From Thermobispora bispora DSM 43833 (GTDB lineage: Bacteria > Actinomycetota > Actinomycetes > Streptosporangiales > Streptosporangiaceae): DNA of 64,000 nucleotides. The stretch covers positions 1,116,001-1,180,000 of the forward strand of contig NC_014165.1 in the NCBI RefSeq assembly GCF_000092645.1, written 5' to 3'. Shown here piece after piece: positions 39,139 to 52,607 of the stretch. The number at the start of each line of letters is the position of its first letter. Position 1 is the stretch's first letter. Made by a program: the position numbers and the translations under genes. The notes below the pieces were generated by a model. That model saw nothing but the letters and a program-made list of their open reading frames with translations, ran no database searches and was not told the origin of the DNA.

Positions 39139-40095
39139 CCCCCATTCCTACCCTGTTCCGAGGATCTCGCAAGCCGGCCCGGCGTCCCGGCGCGGCATCG
39201 AGGCCGGCGTCCTGGCCTCGTACCGGCGGAGCGGGCTCCCCGCGCGGGCGAGCCCGGCCGGGGTGCGCGGTGCAGCCGGGCGACACCGTGGCGGGCTCCT
39301 CATGCGGGGGAGCCCGGCCACCGCAGCCCCCTCATTCTTCACGAGGCCGCGCGCTTCCCGAGGCGCGTCACCTCACCGATCGAGAGATCGCGCCGGGCCG
39401 GCACCGTGCGCTCCGGCCTGGCGGCGGATGGCGGGGGACGCGCGGGAGCTCGGGTCCGGAGCCCACGGGCCGCGGATTCCGCCCCCGGCGCCGGCCCGCG
39501 CGCCAGGGGAATCCTCCGTCCGCGCCGCCGTGCACGACCACCTCCGAAACCCTGGTATCTTCTTTTGCCGCGAGGAGACGCGGCGGCGCTCCGAAGGCCG
39601 GCGATCACCTCCCGGAGCTCCCGGGATCAGACGGTAATCGACCGGGCTAAAATGGAGATAGCCGCGAGTCCTCCCTCAGCAGTGAGGGTGGAGACGGCGC
39701 CGTCCGATCGGCGGATCGCCCACCGGGCCCAGAGGGTGCGGCCGGGAATACCGCGCGACGGACGACGTTGAACCTCGAGGGTATCCGCGGACCGCCGATG
39801 AGGTAGGATGCGGAACCCGCCTTGCCACGCGTGAGACATCGCCCCACGGACGATGTCAGGGAAACGCGAGAGACGAGGTAACATACCTCGCGCGGATCAC
39901 CGGAGTACGCGAAACGGACACACCGCAACGGTGTGCACCGCGGAGCGGACCCGATGAGAAGCGCGCCGGTGGCAAAAGCAGCCGCCGGACCGGGATAAGA
40001 TACCTCCCCGGAACCGGGCCTCGGAAGAGGCGACGGGGACGGCGGAGACGCCCGCAGCTTGAGAACTCAACAGCGTGCCCTGTGTTACGAGACCT
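39139..40095 (+). promoter_or_regulatory. rRNA operon upstream region with several -10-like sites
   Basis: A 957-base gap without a gene. AT-rich hexamers that could be rrn -10 boxes: TATCTT 39556, TAAAAT 39648, TAGGAT 39804, TAACAT 39879, TAAGAT 39996. The last two share a TAxxATACCTC core 117 bases apart. The one at 39879 lies in a perfect hairpin: CGAGGTA (39874-39880), ACA, TACCTCG (39884-39890). I could not match good -35 boxes. Multiple tandem promoters are the rule for actinomycete rrn operons. Confidence 0.45.
40060..40080 (+). promoter_or_regulatory. 5' half of the 16S processing stem
   Basis: TGAGAACTCAACAGCGTG and following bases (40060-40080) are complementary, with two changes, to 41733-41753 after 16S. 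This brackets the 16S and is the expected RNase III stem. Confidence 0.8.
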
Positions 40096-44853
<4,758 letters not shown>

Positions 44854-44857
44854 CACA

Positions 44858-44886
44858 TGCACGCACCCACTATGGGGTTCTCAAGC
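44858..44886 (+). promoter_or_regulatory. 3' half of the 23S processing stem
   Basis: These 29 bases are the reverse complement of 41779-41807 apart from about three positions, so the 23S precursor is closed by a long duplex for RNase III. Confidence 0.85.
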
Positions 44887-44980
44887 GGCCGGAAACGCCG
44901 TCCTCACCTGAAGGCTTGCCGCTATCCCGCGTCGAGCAGGTGAATTCCGAGCTCCGCGGATACGGTAAAATAGGTTTCGC

Positions 44981-45097
44981 CACGGTGGCCATAGCGGAAG
45001 GGAAACACCCGGTCACATTCCGAACCCGGAAGTTAAGCCTTCCAGCGCCGATGGTACTGCACCCGGGAGGGTGTGGGAGAGTAGGTCGCTGCCGGGC
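44981..45097 (+). rRNA. 5S ribosomal RNA
   Basis: About 117 bases. The helix I arms CGGTGGC (44983 on) and GCTGCCG (45088-45094) pair with G-U wobble. Core text CCCGGTCACATTCCGAACC and GGTACTGCACCCGG is standard 5S. Ends are approximate. Confidence 0.93.
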
Positions 45098-45109
45098 GTC
45101 ATCTTCACA

Positions 45110-45155
45110 AGCGGGAGGCCGTTCCCACCCGATGGGAGCGGCCTCCCGCTTTTTC
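45110..45155 (+). terminator. rRNA operon terminator
   Basis: A long GC-rich hairpin: AGCGGGAGGCCGTTCCCA pairs with TGGGAGCGGCCTCCCGCT (one mismatch), then TTTTTC. A strong intrinsic terminator 13 bases after 5S; the following gene is convergent. Confidence 0.95.
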
Positions 45156-45171
45156 GTGTCTCCCGCTCCGG

Positions 45172-45648
45172 TCATCTGCGGCGTGGGTCCACCGCGGCCG
45201 CCCGGAGCAGCGGGTCGACCCGAGCGGGTATCTGTGTGGAGAGCGCGATCATGGTGTCGGTCCGGTGCACGGCCGGCGAGGAGAGGATCCGGGAGATGAT
45301 CTCCTGCAGGTGGGGCGTGCTCTGCGCCACCACCCGGCAGAGCAGGTCGGCGTGGCCGCTGGTGCCGTACACCTCGAGGATCTGAGGGATCTCGTTCAGC
45401 GCCTCCACCGCCTCGGGCAGCCGGCCCTGGGCGATCTGCAGGGAGACGAACGCGAGGATCGGGTACCCGATCGCCTCGGGGTCGATCGTCGGGCCGAAGT
45501 CACGGATCACCCCGCGCGCGGTCAGCTTCTCCAGCCGGGATTGGACGGTCCCCCGGGCGACACCGAGCAGCCGGGCCAGCTCGGTCAGCCCGATCCGGGG
45601 GTGGGCGCGCATCGTGATCAGCAGGCGGGCGTCCAGGGCGTCGAGCAT
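45172..45648 (-). CDS. Lrp/AsnC-family regulator (2)
   Basis: 158 aa. HTH with LDALDARLLITMRAHPRIG and GVARGTVQSRLEKLTARGVI; the RAM domain has VYGTSGHADLLCRVVAQSTP. It is divergent from phenylalanine 4-hydroxylase, a classic arrangement for control by phenylalanine or tyrosine. ATG 45648 has no clear ribosome site, so it may be leaderless. Confidence 0.9.
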   Translation of the reverse strand: MLDALDARLLITMRAHPRIGLTELARLLGVARGTVQSRLEKLTARGVIRDFGPTIDPEAIGYPILAFVSLQIAQGRLPEAVEALNEIPQILEVYGTSGHADLLCRVVAQSTPHLQEIISRILSSPAVHRTDTMIALSTQIPARVDPLLRAAAVDPRRR

Positions 45649-45667
45649 AGGGCGAGGGTAGGTCCGG

Positions 45668-45684
45668 CTGGTCGAATCGACCAG
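45668..45684. promoter_or_regulatory. Perfect palindrome before the Lrp gene
   Basis: CTGGTCG (45668-45674), AAT, CGACCAG (45678-45684). It is 20 bases upstream of the Lrp start and 94 bases before the hydroxylase gene, a good candidate operator for this divergent pair. A related half-site ACTGGTCAC lies near 45730. Confidence 0.55.
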
Positions 45685-45777
45685 TCTTCGCCCGCAGATC
45701 GCCGCGAAGTTGAGCGTTCTGTGCACACAAACTGGTCACTCTTGTCAGCGAATCCACTACTTGTTGTGATATCGACC

Positions 45778-46671
45778 ATGTTCGAGGAGGCCCAGTACTT
45801 CGCCCCGGTCGCGACGAAGGACGACGGGTCCGTCGTCGTCGAGCTGGCCAAGAGCCACCCCGGGTTCGCGGACGAGACCTACCGTCGGCGGCGCAATGAG
45901 ATCGCCGCCCTCGCCCTCGCCTACCGCCCTGGCGACCCGCTCCCCACCGTGGAGTACACGGACGAGGAACACCGGGTCTGGGCGCTCGTGTCCAAGGAGC
46001 TCGCGGTGAAGCACCGCCGGTACGCGATCCGCGAGTTCCTCGAGGCGGCCGAGCGGCTCGCCCTGCCGAAGGACCACGTGCCGCAGCTTTCCGAGGTCAC
46101 CGAGCTGCTCGAGCCGATCACCGGGTTCCGGTACGTGCCGGCGGCCGGGCTGGTGCCGCTGCGGCAGTTCTACGGCTCCCTGGCGGACGGCGTGTTCCAC
46201 TCCACCCAGTACGTGCGGCACCACACCGTGCCGTTCTACACGCCGGAGCCGGACATCATCCACGAGGTCATCGGCCACGCCAACACCCTGGCCTCGCCCC
46301 GGCTCGCCGAGCTGTACCGTCTCGCCGGCCAGGCGGCACGCCGGGTGGAGACGGAGGACGCCCTCGAGTTCGTCTCCAAGGTCTTCTGGTTCACGCTCGA
46401 GTTCGGCGTGATGCGGGAGGACGGCGAGACGAAGGCGTACGGCGCGGGCATCCTCAGCTCCTACGGCGAGATCGAGGAGTTCCAGAAGATGGACATCCGG
46501 CCGCTCGACATCGCCGCGATGGGCACGACCACCTACGACATCACCAAGTACCAGGAGGTGCTCTACGAGGCCGCCTCGCTCGACCAGCTCGAGGACGTGG
46601 TGGGCACGTTCTGGGCGACCTGCGACGATGACTCGATCGCCCGGCTCGTCCGGGAGGCGGACGGGCGGTAG
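45778..46671 (+). CDS. phhA: Phenylalanine 4-monooxygenase
   Basis: 297 aa, the bacterial size. Converts phenylalanine to tyrosine using tetrahydropterin and non-haem iron. The iron ligands are in EPDIIHEVIGHANTL (two His), and the third ligand Glu lies in the FWFTLEFGVM segment. RQFYGSLADGVFHSTQYVRH is the conserved substrate region. ATG 45778 has no ribosome site; TTGTCA (45742) and a TGTGAT-like -10 at 45765 suggest a leaderless transcript starting at or near the ATG. Confidence 0.92.
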   Translation: MFEEAQYFAPVATKDDGSVVVELAKSHPGFADETYRRRRNEIAALALAYRPGDPLPTVEYTDEEHRVWALVSKELAVKHRRYAIREFLEAAERLALPKDHVPQLSEVTELLEPITGFRYVPAAGLVPLRQFYGSLADGVFHSTQYVRHHTVPFYTPEPDIIHEVIGHANTLASPRLAELYRLAGQAARRVETEDALEFVSKVFWFTLEFGVMREDGETKAYGAGILSSYGEIEEFQKMDIRPLDIAAMGTTTYDITKYQEVLYEAASLDQLEDVVGTFWATCDDDSIARLVREADGR

Positions 46672-46737
46672 CGCCCTTGGAGACCCGTTGCGGCGGGCCG
46701 TCCGCTGCGGGAGGTGCGGGCGGAGCCGGCCACCGCG

Positions 46738-47013
46738 TCAGGCGGTGCGCGGCCCCGGGCTCCGGCGATCACGCCTCGTCTCCGGACGGTCCGCCGCATG
46801 GGACCGCAGCCATGCGTCGGTCTGGCGGGCCCGCTGGACGAACTCCTGCGCCGAATTCGCCTCGATGTAGATGAGCGCGCCGTCCCGGCGGCGGCGCATC
46901 CCCCAGTAGCGCCTCGTCGCCTCGCCCCACCAGATGGTCCACGCGGGGAAGCGCGCGGCGAGCGCGCGCACCACCTCGGCCGGGCTTATCTGCGGTTCTC
47001 TCGTCGTCTGCAC
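46738..47013 (-). CDS. Small conserved-type hypothetical protein
   Basis: About 91 aa from a GTG at 47013. It contains FPAWTIWWGEATRRYWGMRR and ALIYIEANSAQEFVQRARQ, with the aromatic pattern of small actinobacterial proteins near regulators. Function unknown. No strong ribosome site is seen and the start is uncertain. Confidence 0.6.
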   Translation of the reverse strand: MQTTREPQISPAEVVRALAARFPAWTIWWGEATRRYWGMRRRRDGALIYIEANSAQEFVQRARQTDAWLRSHAADRPETRRDRRSPGPRTA

Positions 47014-47633
47014 AGAGTGAAGACAAGCACGATTCGCACCGTGCGCGCGAGTGCACGGAACGTAGCCAAGTGGCAGGTTTCTTCCACCCGGGGAGGCAGT
47101 TCTACCTTCGGGTATGCCGTGGTTGGACCGACAGGGTGCGCAAAGCGTCCTGAAACGGTCCGCCCGTGCGCGGACCGAGTTCTCGCGAACCCGCCGTCCC
47201 GCCTCACCTGCGGAGCCGTGTCCCGGCTGACCTGAAACAGCCCCGCCTCGCTCGCCTGAAGGCACCGCCCCCGCTCACCTTGAAGAGCCCGGTCCCCGCT
47301 CGCCTGAAGGCACCGCCCCGGCTCACCCCTGCAGAGCCCCATCACCTCACATGCGGAGCCCTGGCCCGCCTCCCCGGAGAGCGTCAGCCCGCCTCATCCG
47401 GAGCGCGCGAGCGCGGGCCTGAGCACGGCCCGCCCAGGCCGAGCGAGCCCCGGCCTGGGGTTCCACCGGCACCGTGGCGAGGTGAGGGCCTCACGCAGCC
47501 CGAGGACTCACCGGCCGGCACCGCGGCCGCGCGCAGGCCCCGCCGGCTCGCCGGGCGGGCCCGCCCGGCTCGGCTCCCCGCGGGACGGCGCCCGGCCGAA
47601 GGGCGGCGCGGCCGCCCGCGGGGTTTCCCTCGC
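47014..47633. other. 620-base gap, mostly repeat array
   Basis: No gene seen. It contains the nine-unit repeat at 47194-47403; the remaining sequence at either side is GC-rich with no clear promoter. Confidence 0.6.
47194..47403. repeat. Nine degenerate 22-25 bp tandem repeats
   Basis: Units start near 47194, 47216, 47241, 47265, 47288, 47313, 47337, 47359 and 47382. Consensus is roughly CCCGCCTCACCTGAAGAG after a CC. The third and fifth units match best (CGCTCGCCTGAAGGCA). It precedes the 3' end of the PucR-2 gene. Confidence 0.65.
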
Positions 47634-49244
47634 TCAGCCGCGCTCGTTCCGGAACGTCTCCAGCGCGAGCAGGGCGACGTGCAGGGAGAGGCACGACTCC
47701 ACGTCGTCCAGATCGGTCCCGAGGATCCGCTCCAGCCGGCGTAACCGGTCGTAGAACGCGGGGCGGGACAGGTGCGCCCGCTGCGCGGCGACCGCCTTGT
47801 TCCGCCCGGAGTCCAGGTAGATGCGGAGGATCTTGGTGAGGTCGCCGTTCCGCTGCGCGTCGTACGCGAGCAGCGGGCCGAGCTCCCGCTCGGCGAACGT
47901 CTGCAGCCGCGCGTCGTCCCGGAGCAGGTGGAGCAGGCCGCGCAGCCGCAGGTCGGGCAGGCGGTAGTACGGTCGTCCGTCGGGCTGGCGCACCGCCACC
48001 TCGGCGACCTGCTCGGCCTCGAGGAAGCTGCGCCGTACGTCCTTGAGCGACTCGACCACGGAGCCGGCGGCGAGCACGAACGAGGCGGGGAGCACGGCGC
48101 GGAGCCGCTCGGAGAGCGTGCCGAGCACGTTCTCGGCGGAGGCGCGGGGCGGGAGCGGGATGAGCATGCCGACCCGGTTCTGATCGAGTGTGCCGACGAG
48201 GGCGGGCAGCTTGCCCTCACGGCACGCGGCGGCCGCGGCCTCGGCCAGCTCGCCGAGCCGGGCCTGCTCGCCGAGCGCGGTCCCGCCCGAGGTGATCGGC
48301 CGGATCACCGCGCTGAGCAGCCTGCGCCCGGTGAGGGGAACCCCGAGCGCCCGCGCGCGGGCGGCGGCCTCGTCCGGGTCGGAGTAGGCGTGGCTGAGGA
48401 TGCCGGAGAGGACCGTCCCGTGCGCCTGCCGTTCCAGTGACTCCTGGTGCCGTTCGAGCAGCCGGCTGAGGGCGAGGGTGGTGGCCGCCCGTTCGGCGAG
48501 CACGATGTCCCGCGGGCTCGGCGGGCCCTCACAGAAGAGGATCAGCCGGCCCCAATCCTGTCCCCGCGCGCCCACCATGGTGACGAGCCACCCCGAGGCC
48601 GCGTCGTAGGCGGTCCGTTCACCCGGGGAGACCGCCCGGGACCGGGTCTCCCAGTTGGCGAGGAGCGCCTCGGTCTCCTGGCCGGCGGGGTCGCAGGCGA
48701 GCACCTGGTGGGCGAGGTTCTCCAGCAGGACGGGCCGCCCGGAGAAGCGGGCCACCTGGGCGAGCACCTCCGCCGGGGAGGCGCCTTCGACGGAGAGCTC
48801 GGTGAAGACGTCGTGGAGCTGTTTGGAGGCGCGCAGCTCCTCGAGCTGGATGTCGATGATCCGTTCGTGGACCGACTCGGTGATCTGGACGAACGGGGTC
48901 TCCCTGGAGAGGGTGATCAAAGGGAGCCCGTGCTCCTCGGCCGCCTCGACGATGGCCGGCGGCAGCTCCCGCACGAACCTGCGTCCCAGCTCCACGATGA
49001 GCCCGGCGGCGCCGACGGCGGCCAAGTCCGCGACGTACTGGACCAGCTTCGCCGGGTCGTCGGGCAGCGCGACGCCCGTGGTGAGCACGAGTTCGCCACC
49101 GCGCAGCAGCTGCGCGATGTCGTAGATCTCGCCCACGTGAACCCAGCGCACTCTGGTGTCCAGCCGGTCGGCGCCGGCGACGACGCGAGGATCCCCCCGG
49201 CGGACCGCATCGAGAGCGAGCACGTCGGCGACGGTGGGAAGCAT
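47634..49244 (-). CDS. PucR-family transcriptional regulator (2)
   Basis: 536 aa. N-terminal sensory block VRWVHVGEIYDIAQLL and ELVLTTGVALPDD; the C-terminal HTH is AAQRAHLSRPAFYDRLRRLE. It is divergent from the aminotransferase and MmsA pair and is the obvious candidate regulator. PucR proteins beside such enzymes often control pyrimidine or beta-alanine breakdown. Confidence 0.9.
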   Translation of the reverse strand: MLPTVADVLALDAVRRGDPRVVAGADRLDTRVRWVHVGEIYDIAQLLRGGELVLTTGVALPDDPAKLVQYVADLAAVGAAGLIVELGRRFVRELPPAIVEAAEEHGLPLITLSRETPFVQITESVHERIIDIQLEELRASKQLHDVFTELSVEGASPAEVLAQVARFSGRPVLLENLAHQVLACDPAGQETEALLANWETRSRAVSPGERTAYDAASGWLVTMVGARGQDWGRLILFCEGPPSPRDIVLAERAATTLALSRLLERHQESLERQAHGTVLSGILSHAYSDPDEAAARARALGVPLTGRRLLSAVIRPITSGGTALGEQARLGELAEAAAAACREGKLPALVGTLDQNRVGMLIPLPPRASAENVLGTLSERLRAVLPASFVLAAGSVVESLKDVRRSFLEAEQVAEVAVRQPDGRPYYRLPDLRLRGLLHLLRDDARLQTFAERELGPLLAYDAQRNGDLTKILRIYLDSGRNKAVAAQRAHLSRPAFYDRLRRLERILGTDLDDVESCLSLHVALLALETFRNERG

Positions 49245-49739
49245 GCACCGAGGCTACCTGATCAGGTTGTAAGCATGTAAAGCCGCTCCCTGACATGGTG
49301 GACGGCATCGGGCCCGCCCGGAGGGCGGCTCGGCGGCCCGCCGTATGAGCGGTCGCATGGGCACTCCGGCCCGCGCGTGGAGGACTTCGCGGCCCTTCTC
49401 TTCGCGGGGGCGGACCGGCCCGCGCGCGGGGGACTACGCCCGCTCCGGGAGCGCCCGCTGGAACGGCACCGGGCCCGGCGCGCGGGACCGGCCCTCCGCA
49501 GGCTCGGGTACGGCACGGCCGGGACCGGCCCGGCGCGCGCCGGCCGTACCGGACACTCCGTCGAGAAGTCGTACCGGACATTCCGCCGAATAGGGGACAG
49601 GTGGCGAGTTGCCTGGTCGCCGGTGCCGGCGCCCGTCCGCGGGCGCGCCGGGCGGGGTTTCCGGAGTGTCAAGGATTTTCAAAGATCCCCGACATGTTGC
49701 GGGTTAGGCGCGGCCCTCGCCCGCCGCGATACTCGGAGC

Positions 49740-51035
49740 ATGCCGGACCTGCTTGCACGCCATCGCGCGGTCATGCCGAAATGGATGACCCTGTACTACG
49801 ACGAGCCCATCGAGATCGTCAGCGGTAAGGGATGCCGTGTCGTCGACTCGACGGGCAAGAGCTACCTCGACTTCTTCGCCGGAATCCTCACCAACATGAT
49901 CGGGTACGACATACCCGAGGTGAAGGAGGCCGTTGAGCGGCAGCTCGCCACGGGTGTGGTGCACACCTCGACGCTGTACCTCATCCGCGGCCAGGTCGAG
50001 CTCGCCGAGAAGATCGCCCGGCTGTCCGGCATTCCGAACGCCAAGGTCTTCTTCACCAACTCCGGCACGGAGGCCAACGAGACCGCGCTGCTGCTCGCCA
50101 CCTACGCCCGGGGCACCGACCAGGTGCTCGCCATGCGGCAGAGCTACCACGGCCGGTCGTTCGGCGCCATCAGCGTCACCTCCAACCGGGCCTGGAAGAA
50201 CAACTCGCTCTCCCCGCTGAACGTGCACTTCCTGCACGGCGCCGACCGGCACCTCCCCCAGTTCCGCGGGATGTCGGACGAGGAGTACATCGCGGCCTGC
50301 GTGGCGGACCTGCGCCACGTGCTCGCCACCGTGGCGGCCGGCAAGGTGGCCGCGCTGATCGCCGAGCCGATCCAGGGCGTGGGCGGCTTCACCATGGCGC
50401 CCGACGGCCTGTTCGCCGCGTACAAGGAGGTCCTCGACGAGGAGGGCATCCTCTTCATCTCCGACGAGGTCCAGACCGGCTGGGGCCGTACCGGGTCGGC
50501 GTTCTTCGGGATCCAGAACCACGGCGTCACGCCGGACATGATCACCTTCGCCAAGGGGATCGGGAACGGCTTCGCCGTGGGCGGGGTGGTGGCCCGCGGC
50601 GACCTGATGGACGCCCCGCACGCCATCGGCCTGTCCACCTTCGGCGGCAACCCGATCGCGATGACCGCGGCGAACGCCACCCTCGACTACGTGCTCGACC
50701 ACGACCTGCAGGCGAACGCGGCCCGGATGGGCGACATCATCATCCCCGGCCTGCGGGAGGCGGCGCGGCGGCTGCCGATCGTCGGCGACGTCCGCGGCAA
50801 GGGCCTGATGTTCGCGATCGACCTGGTCGACCCGGCCACCCGCGAGCCCTCGCCGCCGCTGGCCGCCCGGTTCATGGAGGAGACCAAGAAGCGCGGGCTG
50901 CTCGTCGGCAAGGGCGGCCTCTACGGCCACACGGTGCGGATGGCCCCGCCGCTCACCCTCAGCGAGGAAGAGGCCCGGGAGGGCCTGGGCATCATCGTCG
51001 CCGCGCTGGAGGCCATCAACGATGAAGCACGTTAG
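49740..51035 (+). CDS. Class III aminotransferase, beta-alanine/alanine-glyoxylate type
   Basis: 431 aa PLP enzyme. The cofactor lysine is in DMITFAKGIGNGFAVGG, and NSGTEANETALLLA, SDEVQTGWGRTG are family motifs. The next gene makes a CoA-linked semialdehyde dehydrogenase, so beta-alanine to malonate semialdehyde (or an AGXT2-like reaction) fits best. GGAG lies before ATG 49740. It overlaps the next gene by 14 bases. Confidence 0.87.
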   Translation: MPDLLARHRAVMPKWMTLYYDEPIEIVSGKGCRVVDSTGKSYLDFFAGILTNMIGYDIPEVKEAVERQLATGVVHTSTLYLIRGQVELAEKIARLSGIPNAKVFFTNSGTEANETALLLATYARGTDQVLAMRQSYHGRSFGAISVTSNRAWKNNSLSPLNVHFLHGADRHLPQFRGMSDEEYIAACVADLRHVLATVAAGKVAALIAEPIQGVGGFTMAPDGLFAAYKEVLDEEGILFISDEVQTGWGRTGSAFFGIQNHGVTPDMITFAKGIGNGFAVGGVVARGDLMDAPHAIGLSTFGGNPIAMTAANATLDYVLDHDLQANAARMGDIIIPGLREAARRLPIVGDVRGKGLMFAIDLVDPATREPSPPLAARFMEETKKRGLLVGKGGLYGHTVRMAPPLTLSEEEAREGLGIIVAALEAINDEAR

Positions 51036-52514
51036 CCACTGGATCGACGGGGCCGAGGTCCGCGGCGAGGGCCGTACCGGGGAGATCTACAACCCGGCCA
51101 CCGGCGAGGTCACCGGGCAGGTGGCCTTCGCGACCGTGGCCGAGGTCGACGCCGCGGTCGAGGCGGCCAAGCGCGCCTTCCCCGCGTGGCGGGACACCTC
51201 CCTGGTGAAGCGGAGCAAGATCCTCTTCGCCTTCCGGGAGCTGGTCGACAAGCACCGGGACGAGCTCGCCGCCCTGATCAGCTCGGAGCACGGCAAGGTG
51301 CACTCCGACGCGATGGGCGAGGTGGCCCGCGGCCTGGAGGTGGTGGAGTTCGCCTGCGGCATCCCCCACCTCCTCAAGGGCGGCTTCTCCGAGAACGTGT
51401 CGACCAGGGTCGACTCGTACTCGATCCGGCAGCCGCTCGGCGTGGTCGCCGGGATCACCCCGTTCAACTTCCCGGCCATGGTGCCGATGTGGATGTTCCC
51501 CATCGCGATCGCCTGCGGGAACACCTTCGTGCTCAAGCCGTCGGAGAAGGACCCCTCCGCGTCGATCTTCCTCGCGGAGCTCTGGCGGCAGGCCGGGCTG
51601 CCCGACGGCGTGTTCAACGTCGTGCAGGGGGACAAGGTCGCGGTGGACCGGCTGCTCGAGCACCCGGACGTGCGGGCCGTCTCGTTCGTCGGCTCCACCC
51701 CGATCGCCCGGTACGTGTATGAGAAGGCGACCGCCCACGGCAAGCGGGTCCAGGCGCTCGGCGGCGCGAAGAACCACATGCTCGTGCTCCCCGACGCCGA
51801 CCTCGACCTCGCCGCCGACTCGGCGGTCTCGGCCGGGTTCGGCTCGGCGGGCGAGCGGTGCATGGCGATCTCGGTCGTGCTCGCCGTCGACCCCATCGGG
51901 GACGCCCTGGTGGAGAAGATCGTCGAGCGGACCCGCCGGATCGTCGTCGGCCCCGGGGACGACCCGGCCTCGCAGATGGGCCCGCTGGTCACCGCGGCCC
52001 ACCGCGACAAGGTCGCCTCCTACCTCGACATCGCGGTGGACGAGGGCGCCAAGATCGTCGTGGACGGCCGGACCACGCCGGTCCGCGGCGGCCGGGGGAA
52101 CGGCTTCTGGCTCGGCCCGACGGTGATCGACCACGTCACCCCGGGCTCCCGGGTGCACCGCGAGGAGATCTTCGGCCCGGTGCTGTCGATCGTGCGGGTG
52201 CGGTCGTACGAGGAGGGCATCCGGATCATCAACTCCGGCGAGTACGGCAACGGCACCGCGATCTTCACCAACGACGGCGGCGCGGCCCGGCGCTTCCAGA
52301 ACGAGGTGGAGGTCGGCAGGTCGGCATCAACGTGCCGATCCCGGTGCCGATGGCGTTCTACAGCTTCGGCGGCTGGAAGGCCTCGCTGTTCGGCGACACC
52401 CACGTGCACGGCACCGAGGGCGTCCACTTCTACACCCGGGGCAAGGTCGTGACCTCGCGCTGGCTCGACCCCTCCCACGGCGGGGTGAACCTGGGCTTCC
52501 CCACGAACTCGTGA
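51022..52514 (+). pseudogene. mmsA: Methylmalonate-semialdehyde dehydrogenase with a one-base frameshift
   Basis: CoA-acylating dehydrogenase that turns (methyl)malonate semialdehyde into acetyl- or propionyl-CoA and CO2. Residues 1-432 are intact, with catalytic Cys280 in [10 protein letters not shown] and TPFNFPAMVPMWMFP. After GAGGTCGGCA (to 52318) a base is missing: adding one T before 52319 restores [13 protein letters not shown] and the usual end [10 protein letters not shown] to 52514, giving 497 aa. As written the frame stops at 52452 with a nonsense tail. Either a sequencing error or a recent loss; the tail otherwise looks under selection. Confidence 0.9.
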
Positions 52515-52607
52515 CCTTCCGGTGATGCGCGTGCCGCCACGGGCCTCCGCGGGGTTCCGCCCCCCGGTAGGCTCGTGGCGTCCGCGTTCATGAGGGGAGT
52601 GCTCCGG

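Noticed and set aside
47194-47403. CRISPR array
   Set aside because: Units are degenerate, there are no unique spacers of constant length, and no cas genes are present.
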